A DNA stretch of 64,000 bases from Crotophaga sulcirostris (taxonomy: Eukaryota; Chordata; Aves; Cuculiformes; Crotophagidae). The stretch is from NCBI GenBank assembly GCA_013397455.1, contig VYZB01000533.1:235354-299353 (forward strand), in the 5' to 3' direction. The translations under genes and the position numbers were made by a program. The notes beneath the pieces were generated by a model. That model worked only from the letters and a program-made list of their open reading frames with translations, did not search any database and had not been told where the DNA came from. Shown in pieces: positions 14,060 to 24,100 of this stretch; positions within the stretch are counted from its first letter, which is position 1, and each line of letters begins with the position of its first letter.

Positions 14060-14400
14060 AAGTCAGCAGCCCCGGGCTCGCTGCGGTACCCGCCCCCTAT
14101 CCTGCGGATGCTGCCAGACCCCCCCGCATCATTTCCCGCCGGGGGGGGCGGGTTTGGGCCGTGCTCCCCGCGCGTGCGCGCGGCGCTTCCCGGGGCCGCT
14201 GACACCGAGTTACTTTTCACCCAGTTCTCGGCTGCGCAGCCCGGCGGGGTTACTGCCGGTCAGCGCCCGCGCGCACCGCGCATGCGCGGCCCCGCACCCC
14301 TCCGCTGCCCTCGTGCCGAGCTCGCGCTGCACCCCCGCACCCCCCGGCCCGCAGCGTTGGTGGGCTGTCGGCTTCGTGCACGTTTTCTGTATTTAACGCT
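14060..14400. promoter_or_regulatory. Orphan CpG island, candidate promoter
   Basis: Very GC-rich, CpG-dense DNA lies between a + strand CR1 on its left and a - strand CR1 on its right. It contains GC-box-like runs (CCGCCCCC, GGGGGGGGCGGG), many CGCG words and a perfect NRF1-type palindrome at 14277-14288. In birds such islands in AT-rich surroundings usually mark promoters (established knowledge). That this one is active is inference. I see no coding first exon on either strand; in particular, the expected start of SLC44A1, the upstream neighbour in mammals, was looked for and not found. An unannotated lncRNA promoter or a 5' UTR exon is possible. The 247-codon ORF across it (13943-14686) runs through two CR1 elements and is not a gene. 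Confidence 0.55.
14277..14288. promoter_or_regulatory. NRF1-type palindromic motif
   Basis: The 12 bases CGCGCATGCGCG match the NRF1 consensus YGCGCAYGCGCR at every position. This motif is highly enriched in CpG-island promoters and normally binds an NRF1 dimer. Binding here is inferred from sequence only. Confidence 0.6.
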
Positions 14401-14471
14401 CGGAGGTAGTTTTCGTATTACAAAGTTTTATTCACGATCTCCTGAACACCCGGCGTTCAAGTGGCATAAAA

Positions 14472-14740
14472 TACAGAATGGTTTGGGTTGGAAGGGACCT
14501 CAAAGCCCGTCCAGTCCCGCCCCCCTGCCACGGGCAGGGACCCCTCCCTCAGCGCAGGCTGCGCCAGGCCCCATCCAACCTGGCCTGGAACACCTCCAGG
14601 GAGGGGGCACCCACAGCTCCCCCGGGAAACCTGTGCCAGGGCCCCATGGCCGTCAGCGTGCTCCAGGCCTCGGACCATCTTCATAGCCCTCCTCTGGACC
14701 TATTCCAACAGTTCCATATCTTTCTTATCTTGGGGAAGCA
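14472..14740 (-). mobile_element. CR1 LINE 3' end, inverted orientation
   Basis: It starts with 'acagaatggtttgggttgg' (the reverse complement of the CR1 terminus CCAACCCAAACCATTCTGT). It continues through 'aacacctccagggagggggc' and 'aacctgtgccagggcccc', ending in 'cctcctctggacctattcca'. This is the 3' UTR and ORF2 end of CR1 read backwards. With the three + strand CR1 pieces at 13238-14057, the CR1 3' termini on both sides point towards the CpG island. It is unusually GC-rich for a CR1 copy and noncoding. Confidence 0.88.
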
Positions 14741-14774
14741 GGGCAACAAGCAAGCTCCTCTTCGGAGAGTGCAA

Positions 14775-14873
14775 GATGCCACAAGCCTCTATTACAGCAT
14801 AAGAGAAGAAAAAAAAAGCAAAAAGCTGGAGATCTCTTTGCTTCCCTGTGGGATGTCAGGTTCCTTGCGCAGC
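14775..14873 (+). repeat. Local duplicate, copy B (shorter copy)
   Basis: This is the second copy of the unit at 12441-12608, in the same orientation. It keeps the left block (GATGCC.CAAGCCTCTATTACAG) and the right block (AAAAAGCTGGAGATCTC, CTTCCCTGTGGGAT, CAGGTTCCTTG). It lacks the approximately 69 bases that copy A has between its two TACAG words. It is bracketed by two copies of CCTCTTCGGAG (14757-14767 and 14875-14885). Confidence 0.7.
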
Positions 14874-15159
14874 CCCTCTTCGGAGGGCTTGCGTGCATGG
14901 ACTCCCGAGCCTGCCTTCTTCCCCGAGTTCTCCCTCCTCATCCCCAGAGCACGGTTGGGAGCCCCAGGGAAGGGGTGGCATGGCAGTGGCGGCAGGGCAG
15001 TGGTAGGCAGGTGGCAGTGTCACTTGCTGGGGTCGCGAAGGATCGCCTGCAGCAAAACTCGGTGCTATATTTGTCTGTTGGGCTCCCCCTTTCTTTCCTC
15101 TCCCTCCCCACCCCCGCCTCTTATTTTGCAGCCGAAAGGTTATGCGCTCTCCGGGCTCG

Positions 15160-15320
15160 CACTGTAGATACCCCAGTGCTTGCTCATCTAAACGCTGGCA
15201 AGCACAGGACGTGTTTTCGCCGCTAGCTCAGTGCGGCTGTGAATGGGGTTACTGCCGGTCACTGATGCAGGGCGTGCACACGCCGCGCCGCCGGCTTCTC
15301 ATCCCTTCAGGAGTGGGAAG
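15160..15320. promoter_or_regulatory. Second small GC/CpG-rich patch
   Basis: A short CpG-rich stretch (GTGCACACGCCGCGCCGCC) shares the exact 17-base word GGGGTTACTGCCGGTCA (15245-15261) with the CpG island to the left (14246-14262). No exon is recognised. It may be a diverged duplicate of part of the 14.1-14.4 kb island. The regulatory role is inference. Confidence 0.35.
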
Positions 15321-15973
15321 GAAAGGTGGGGGTTTATCAGCTCCTCAGATCCTTCAAGCCGTGGCTTCTGGTTTTCTTTTAAACGCTCTGACAAAATGGC
15401 AACCTAAGCCAGCCACCGCTCTGCACAATTACCTTGCAAAGTAATTTTCAGCAGTCCCAGGGGTGCGCTGTGTGAATGACTCTTCTGTTGCATGCAAAGC
15501 TTATACCAGAACCGTATGGATTTTGGCGTGAAAGGATTACTTCTAATGAGAATTTTGATCGTGGATCAAGCATAAGTACTCAAAGAGACTTACGAAACCT
15601 TTAAAGCAATGCCAGACCATTCCTTCTGACCTGGCAGTACATGGTGGAGAAAAGAGTAAAAAACAGTTCTCTGCAGTCTTTTCTAGAAGCAAACTGAAAT
15701 GATCACTCACACTGGAAGATCTGGCTGTCTCTACAGTGTTAAAACCACAGTGGTGAGGCATGCACAGCAATCTTTAAAAGAGCAAAAATACGTATGCTGT
15801 AGTTTTGTTTACTGAGAGCAGGCACATGAATCCTGCAGCTGGGTTGAATTTTGAGCTTGGAGGGGCTAAATACATACTTTTTATAGGTCCTAGTTTTGCC
15901 ACTTGTATTTATTCCATAATTTTACCCTGCTCTCAGTGACTGGGAATATCTGGAAAAAAAAATCTGAAAAAAA
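15321..15973. other. Intergenic DNA, nothing recognised
   Basis: No gene or clear repeat is recognised. The right end has an A-rich run with three degenerate TCTGRAAAAAA units (about 15951-15982) at the junction with the following CR1. Confidence 0.5.
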
Positions 15974-16211
15974 ATCTGGAAAAAATTCTTCACTGGAAGG
16001 GTGATTGGCCATTGGAATGCACTGCTGGGGGAGGTGGTGGAGTCTCCGTCCCTGGAGGTGTTTAAGAGGGGATTGGATGAGGCACTTAGTGCCATGGTTT
16101 AGATGATGGGTTTGTGCTGCTGTTAGTGTTGGGTTATAGGTTGGACTCGATGATCTCAAAGGTCCTTTTCAACCTTGTAATACTGTGATACTGTGTGGTA
16201 CTGCGATATCA
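15974..16211 (+). mobile_element. CR1 LINE 3' end, + strand
   Basis: This is a short 5'-truncated CR1 copy with 'attcttcactggaagggtga', 'ttggccattggaatgcactg', 'ggtggtggagtc', 'ctggaggtgtttaagagg' and 'ttggactcgatgatctcaaa'. It ends in a degenerate 8-bp tail (TACTGTGA-like units, 16177-16211). It belongs to the same CR1 subgroup as the long element at 26601-28430, whose reverse complement carries the same 3' UTR and tail. Confidence 0.9.
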
Positions 16212-19200
16212 GGTGAGGAGTTTGTCCCTCTGTGTCGTATGTAGTTACAGCACCACTGTTCTATGTTTCAAGGACATTGCTGTAAATGACGGTGAGGATG
16301 ACCATAACTGGCCTGCAAACTGAAGACTTGGATTATCTTTGGTGTTTTTAGCTCAGTTTCAGGAATGTTTGTAGATTATCGTGACACTGTAATTGTTGTC
16401 CTTGCATGCTGGGTTATGAATCCAACTTGTTGGACAACGTAATTACTTTTTAACTGTCTTAACAGCAGGATAGACTCTCAAAGCACAACCCAGCAGTCCT
16501 CTCTTGGTCTAGAAGAGACCAAAATTGAAGGAAATTTAATGCTGCCAGAATTTGTAACATGATACACGTTCCCATTGTCTGTATACCACTGCATAAAAGC
16601 AATTTAAGAACATTTTAATTGTCATAAATACCTACAATAGAGATGAACAATTGTTTTTTATTCTTTCATGACCTACAAATAGCTCCTGTTTAGCTACTTA
16701 AGCTGTAGCATACACTTACACAAACTACACAATGTTACACAGCAGTGTAAAGTTAAGCATTAATGAATTTAGGAAGAATGTTTCTTTACTCTCAGAAGCA
16801 GCTTTGTTATTTGCTGTAGAGTTAAAAGCTTCCATTGTTTTCTCTCCCCCTTGTGTTTTTTTGGTTATTTTCATTGGAATCCTACCCATTGTCCCCTTGC
16901 AGACTTTCTTCTCTCTGTTCCTAAAGCACTGTTTGAATTCTTTCTCTCTTAGTACTCTGTTGTTACCAGACTGCTGAATAAAATTGTTTAGTGGTCATCT
17001 CTATGCTATACAAAGGCACAAATAAATTAAGGGGAAATATTTAGATTTGCTATGATAAATCGGGGGTAGGGGAATTAACCGTTTTACCACTTTTACAGTC
17101 TTTGAAGTTACCTTTTCCCTTCTCCCCTCCATTTGTATTGCTCACACCTGATGATGTAGATTTTCCACCTGCATTTGTTATCAGGGATAGTTAAGGGAAA
17201 CTGCACAACTGCTGTTTACTAAGAACTGAACTCTCAGGGGGCCTGTTTTACATACCAGTGAATCTTCTGACTTCCTCATGAATACAAAGTTAACCAAAGC
17301 TATAATTTTTCTTTCTCTAGTGGGATAATGACACTATCTTATTTACATTTATTCACACAGTTTTATTGTCTCCTGAATTTTGTACTAGCTGTGGGCTAGT
17401 GCTGTGAAGAAACAGTTTTTATTCTTTAAAGATAAAAGAAGTGTCAGCATGCTTGAGAGGACAAAATTATGAGCTAAAATGGGTCTAGATAAAGTGATCT
17501 TTTGAAGATTACCGTATCAGAGCTAGTATTGCAGTCCCTCCCAAAACACCCCGCCATCCATGGCTTGTCTTCTGGAACTGTTCTTGTGCTTCCTTTCCCT
17601 TCTTCCTTGTCACCTGTCCTTACTTTTCAGGCCTTTGTCTCTCCGTGTGTGACTTCCATGGTGACTCAGAGTTGCAGTCAGAAATCTCAGACTGCAGCAG
17701 TGGAAGATATTGTGCTTTAGGCAAGAGCATCTCTCCTCATCTGTCTCGCAGTGGTTGTGTTTGAAAAGCAGATAGACACATACATAACATTTTCAAGCAG
17801 CATTCCTGTCCTACTGTATTTGAAGATGGTTTTACATTTTAATCTAGACAGCTTAAACTATAAAAGAACTGTTCTTGAAAAGTGTATTTTCTGCCCAAGG
17901 GTAGAAAGCTCATGCTTTTACAGTGTTTCTAACAAGATTGGACATGTCTCCCCAGCTTGGAAACTAAGCCAACTGAGCTGGAATTTTACTGTAAACTGGA
18001 TTGTCTTTAAAAATAGCACAGATTTCCAATTCAGTTTCCTTGGAAGTGTAATTGGAGGCTTGTTTAATGGAATATTCATTATGTGGCCTAGAAAGGCAAA
18101 AACTGCAATTATACTTAACATTGTGATACCCCCAAAAGTCCTGTACGGTAAAGACAGCACTTACGATCTTTAAAGTGTTCATTTTCAGCTTCCCTTTTAG
18201 AATTAGGAATTTAGAATTAGGAACTAGAATGACACACTCTTCCCTCAAATGTGGGAGTTTTGGGTCAGATTTTTTTCACCATTAGGAGGAATATCGTTTG
18301 CCTCCTTATGTGCAGGTTAAGACTCCAGTCATGTAAGTAGGATTTCATAGATAGATTCCAGAAATGATTTAATGAAATCATATGTGTGATAAACGAGGCT
18401 GAGTATGGAACTAAAGTGACTTAAATTTTTAGAAGATGTTCGCAGTCTGCAAATACAGTGCTCCAGGTATGTGAAGTATGTTTATATGCTGCAACAACTG
18501 TCTTCATAGTTGGTATTTACACAGTACCTGATTACTGGCTGAAAGTCTTAAGCATTACTGCAGTACAAAAAATGTGGGAACTATCTTACATAATTAGTAA
18601 TGATGAGAATAAATGCTTTTGCATTAGACTGGAGGTAAAATCATGAAGCAAAATATCATGAAGAATGCAAAGTCAAAAAGAGGAAGTTAATTTTTGTACC
18701 ATAAGCTTTCCTCTCTAAGAAAAATGGTGTTCTCAGTTTCTTTGTTTCCAAATGGATATCCACCGTATGTTGAAAGTAAGTGGAGACTGTTTCTCTGTAT
18801 GTGCAAGAAATCTGAGTAGTTTCTCAACTGAGCTCCCTTTAGGATTTCTTCACATGCTCAAGCTGTGTTCTGCAGTATACACCCAAGTGCTGCAGGCCGA
18901 GAGACTGACAAGCATATATCCACTTGCATTTGATTGCAGGGGAAAAGTTTTCAAACGATCACTTTTTGTGTGCCTAGCTGCTGTTTGGTGTTTGTCAACA
19001 CAGTGCTTAGCACTATACAGGTCTGAAATAACAGTGAACTGCAGAAGCTTGGCTGTGAAAATGTTCTACCTTTTTAATAATTCCTCTATTAATGCTCTGC
19101 AGCTTTTTTTTTTCTTTCATGCCAAAATGGTAACACACACAGATGAGCACAATGAACAAGCTAAATTCTCTGGCACTAATTGTTCCTTACAGCTTACAGA

Positions 19201-20913
19201 TTTACACTATGTCTAAACAGCCTTGTGCACTGAACAAAAGCCTTCCTATTGGAAAAGTAACTCCCTTTGACTTCAAGAACTGCGTTGAACTCAATAATCT
19301 CTTCCTGTTCTACAGCTGAGGAATTGCGAGGTTTAATATTGAAAGAAAACAAACAAAAAATCTCTGCAGCATGGCAATTTAAAAATACATAATTATCTCA
19401 GTATGGAAACAAATGTGAAGCCCAGCCCTCTACCTAGGAAAGCAAACATTCATTTTTATTACAGTAAGGGCAGGATTATTGCTTTACATCACATGCTGGT
19501 TATTGTATTTTCCCTTCAGAGCTTGTAGCATGCTCTGGGCACTATGTAAATAACAATTCTTTGTGTGTATAAGAAGCGCTGTTCTCTTTTTATATGTAAT
19601 TACTTGTGAGCAATAACTTAAAGCCTCTGAGTGGACCGGAGACCTGGCTTTACAACCCCAGTTGGTTGAAGAGTCTAATTAATACATAGATAATAAAAGC
19701 AGCTATCTAGGAGTTGAAAACACTGGAATTTTTCTTTCCTGTAAAGATAATATTGACTTGATTTTTCTCCTGATTGCCATTAAAACATACAAATTGGACA
19801 TTTTAGTGTTGAACTGAATAAAACTAAACCATATGGCTGAATCTCCATTCTTTGAATTCATCCCAAAGCGTGCAATACAATACAAACTGAATGGAGCAGT
19901 CTCAAACCTTCCCTTTGTTTCCCTGATTTCAGTCATTGTGGCACTGTCGGAAGTCATCATAGCTTGTTGTGTAGTACCACGGAGTGTATCAGTTCAACTA
20001 TTCCTAAAGGATATTCTAGATAGGTGAAAAGGAGGTAGAATATGAATGTTTAAGACTTGTGGGTTTAATGTATCTTCCTCTTTTTTCTATCCAGTGGTTG
20101 TTGGGGAGGAGGGATACATATTGTTCCTGCCTTTACATTATCTCATTATACAGCATATGAATCCTAAGTGTGGTGCTTGATACAGTTCAGATGCAGGACA
20201 TGAGTCTTGGCTAGGAGAACTGTTTTATGTGCTCATGTCAGTGCCATTTAAAAAAAAAAAGGTGCAGTATGTACATTTTTCCAGACCTGATATTAACTAA
20301 AACAAAGATATTAAACCCAATGCAAATGGGTGCAAGGAGTCTGCATTTGGCTGCTGAAGTGCATATGCTTGTGATCCTATTTAATCAACGATGTAGAGAT
20401 GCTTTATTCATGAATAATTTTTGGCATTCTTGACTTAGTACCTATGTAGTTCTTTGAATTGGCTTCTTACATGCTAAAAAGAGCTACAGTAAAGTACATA
20501 AGCAGCCTTCCCACTTGTGTCCCCCTTCAGGGTCACCTAGAGCTTTGAATAATACAAAGCAAAAATCTTTTCCTGAGAAGAAAAAAATAAAGGGGGGAAG
20601 GGGTTTGTGGAGGTCTCTTGGTGCCAGCAAAACTTGCCTCACCTCAACATGCCCGAAGGAAGAAACTGATGATTTTTCTGTAATTCCTGCTTCTAAAGAA
20701 GGATATTGACTTCTGGTTGGAGATACAGGTAATATTGATTACAAGGGTTATATGTCAGAGTGATTCTTCACTATCAGAAGATTTTATTTCTTTTCTATTG
20801 GTAGATATGCATACTTTGAAAGAGAAGGTCTGTCCAGTTTTAGGCCATAGAGACATCTTAAGTGGTGCCCAAACCTTTGGTGGCCGTTATGTTTTGCATT
20901 TTACAGCTTGACA

Positions 20914-20960
20914 TTTTTTGTTCCATATGAACAAAATATTTTTTGTTCCACTGAACAAAA
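20914..20960. repeat. Two tandem inverted repeats with TGTTC/GAACA arms
   Basis: Two adjacent perfect hairpins share the 8-base arms TTTTGTTC and GAACAAAA. The first is 20916-20923 / 20929-20936 with a 5-base spacer, and the second is 20941-20948 / 20953-20960 with a 4-base spacer. Together they form a near-tandem duplication of about 25 bp. TGTTC and GAACA are steroid-receptor half-site words, but here they are arranged outward-facing, not as a classical GRE. Confidence 0.75.
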
Positions 20961-21038
20961 GCAATTAACTTGCTTTGCTTTGCATGTCTCTGCCCATCCT
21001 AGGAATCATTCAACTCAGTTCTGCTCAGGCATTGTCAG

Positions 21039-21106
21039 AATAACAACAAAAAGCTCTGTTAAAAATAACAACAAAAATCTCTGTTAAAAATAACAACAAA
21101 AATCTC
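21039..21106. repeat. 25-bp A-rich tandem repeat, about 2.7 copies
   Basis: The unit AATAACAACAAAAAKCTCTG plus TTAAA is present at 21039-21063 and 21064-21088, with a partial third copy from 21089. The units differ at one position. It is a young short tandem duplication without coding potential. Confidence 0.85.
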
Positions 21107-24100
21107 ACCCAAGAACAGCAGGATCTAAAACAGCTTTGAGTCTGCTGCGCTCTGGGTACTGTAGTGCATCAGCACATGACATACTTGTAGGAAGTGGACA
21201 AGGACCTACAACTCCCAACTCCCAACTGCATCTCCCCCGCCTTCAAAAACAGTGGCCTTGCCCAAAGCTTAAAAGGGCACGTGCAGATTAAGTAAAAGGG
21301 ACATATATGCCCTCTAATTTTTTCTTGTAAGTTATTTGGAAGTTTCTCTTCACATTATTTTAATATTCCATTTCTTTGGCCTGGGCAAAGAGGTTTTAGT
21401 CTGGAGTGAGGGTGTAGGGGAGTTGGGAGTCTTTGTAAAGGAGAGATCTAAAGCTGTCTTATTTTATACAGCGTTAAGGGATCTGCACTATGCATGGACC
21501 TCAACTTGTACATAGCTTTCCTGGTTTCTTCTGTCTTCTTGCATTTAAATATACATGAAAATCCCAGAATCGCAGGACCTGAGCATAGGACTTTTTAATA
21601 ATCTGTTCTAGTCACAGTCTAGTGTTGGCAAGGGAGTTCAAGCTCGATCTCTTATTCTTTACAGATCACTTAGGAAGGCAACCCCATGTGTAATGTATTT
21701 ATGAAATGAGTCCACATACTGTGAAGTTGTCAGATAATTGTCCTCATGATTCCAAACTTCTATCTAAAAAAAATTAAAATATTGAGGCCCATGTATAGAT
21801 AAAAATAGGATCAATGTAAGTAGAAGTGGTTTTTATGTAATTCAAGTTGATCATCTCAGCAGCTTAGTTAGGAATGGAACTAGACTCTTCACTTGTGATG
21901 GGTACATCATGACCAAACAAGTGATGCTGAAGTTCATGCTAATTTAACATAGTCATGGCCTAGCGTTGTGTGCGTTTCTCCGGGTGAGAATGAAAGCTTC
22001 TCTGTAACCGATACGAGTGGAGCAGGGATATTTTCAGACTATGCTGTCATGTCTTGAAATGATCACTTTCTCATTGAATATAGGTCTTGAATTGTAGCCT
22101 TGTTTCAGGAAGATTTAACTGCCTTCTTTTGTCAGTGTTAAGTCAGAAAGGATAACACAAGAAGTAGCAAAGGAAGAATGGTCTGTCAGACTGGACAGAG
22201 AAGAGCTGATGTGTAGAACAGCTATGCTGAAAATAGAAGAAGAACCAGACCAATAAGAAGAGGTCGGTTGATAAAGAATTCTTGAGGTGAGTTTTAGGAA
22301 AGATAAGGATAGAAGGCCAGAGGATTTTGCAGTGCAGCACAGGAGAAAAAATGAAACATCAGGAAAGCTTAATTTGCCCTTCGAAAAAAAAGTAATGGTT
22401 CTGTTAATAGCTGTCTGACTAACACGAGAACCCACCTCGTGTGTGCATGTTTTTGTGATGTAGTGAGAGCCTTTGGCCAAGGTGTTTAGGAGTTAATCTT
22501 CCAGCAGTTAACCTACCATCTGTTTTGTAAGATACAGAGGCATATAAAGAATGGATTACTATGGGTAATAACCATAACTTTGCAGGAAACCTGTGGTTTT
22601 CTTCTAGCTTTTTTCGTCACTGGATCTTACTGCATATTTTAGAATATTCAGCCTATTTGTCTTCACTGGGTCTCACTAGGCTGATCTGCATTGCACTGGA
22701 TAGTCTTCCAGGAATCTTTGCTGGGCCAATAGTCACTCAAAGCTTGACTACAAAGTCGTTTACTTGATGCACCCTGAACATGTCCACAGAAGAATAGTGC
22801 TCAGCAGTAAGTTTGCTTTCCTCCTTACTAAGAAATAGCTTCATTTTGTAGATAGCATCTAAGTCTGTTTGTGTGTAAACTAGCATTATAAAGCTCTATG
22901 GAGATAGAGGAATGACTTTCACTAATTAGATATATTTGCAGCATGTCCCAGCAATTCAGCAGTTTTCTGACTTGAAAAATCAAACTTTCCAGTTGTATGA
23001 CCAGGCTTTCACACTGGTCTGCAATGGTAATGTAACTGAGGGCACTGGATGCACCCTGGTTTATCCTGTCACACAGTCTGACTCCGTGGGCTGCTGTTAA
23101 CTACTGAGGGATATTTGTACAGGCCAAGAATAGGGAGAAATAAAGGAGGTCTTTTTTTTATAGGAAAGAAGGTAGGAGAAAAGTACAAGAGAGGATGAGG
23201 TCTGAACTGGCATAGACACTGAATCACATTGTTTATTCTGTGGAGATAAGTCTCTCTGTTCCAGCATGGAAGCTTGTTGATATTTGCTTTTGTATACAGT
23301 TTTCCTCAGGATAAACATGGATTAGACGGTTTGGAAACCGATCTTGTCAAAGAGAAAAGAGGTAAAACAGTGTAGTCTAAGTAGATTCTCACCCATGTAT
23401 AATTTTCATAGTTGCATTAACAGCAACAGATGAGATGATCCGTTTATTTAAAGCTCATTAAATGTATGAATTGAGGCTGTGAGAATGTGAAAAGGACAAA
23501 CTTTGCTACGACGTTCTCTGTTTTAATTATCTCTCATGTTGTCTTGCATGTAGCTATGGCATGCAGGATTTGGATGTTGTTTGTATGTGGCAGAAGGAAG
23601 TTTTTCACATGGATTGGTTTGACAGAAGAGTTTAAATGCTTTTCCCTTTAATATGTGCATGTGAGGCCCTAATGCAGCTCCATATAAATCAGTAGTGTTA
23701 TTGTAGCTGAGGAAATTGCAATTTACAACTAGGAGAAAATACTGCCATCTTGATCTATGAATATATGAAAAGTGGAAATTAAGTTTACTGGCAGTTTGTC
23801 AACTGGACTTTAACTGATTTTGTAGGAATCATAAGGGCTGATTTTGTCCGTTCTATGACTGGGCACTCTCCTTTATTTTTTGTCTATATGGAGCTGAGCA
23901 CAACTCAGCTTTGGTTGTAGCTGATCCCCACTGATATAAACAATCGCTCCTCTGTCCAGTGCAGCAGGGAGGAACTTGACTCAAAGGTAAGTGACAGTGA
24001 TCTGTGGAAGTGTCTGAAGTGGGGTCATGTCATGCGTTGCTTCGCAGCCCCTCTCTCCTATACCATTATGTGGATGTACTGTTGCATTCAATCTCTACTT

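Noticed and set aside
13943..14686. 247-codon ORF on the + strand
   Set aside because: It runs through a CR1 3' end, the CpG island and an inverted CR1. It stays open because GC-rich DNA has few stop codons, and it has no family motif.
14478..15167. 229-codon ORF on the + strand
   Set aside because: Its first third is reverse-complement CR1 and the rest is Pro/Ser-rich GC sequence without recognisable domains.
14060..15320. SLC44A1 first exon, the mammalian upstream neighbour
   Set aside because: The expected minus-strand start (an MGCC-type N-terminus) was not found in or near the CpG island.
18199..18226. Two-copy 14-bp repeat TTAGAATTAGGAAY
   Set aside because: Too short and too AT-rich to be worth a separate interpretation.
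18752..19216. 154-codon ORF on the + strand
   Set aside because: No family motif, background base composition and no promoter or splice context; judged chance.
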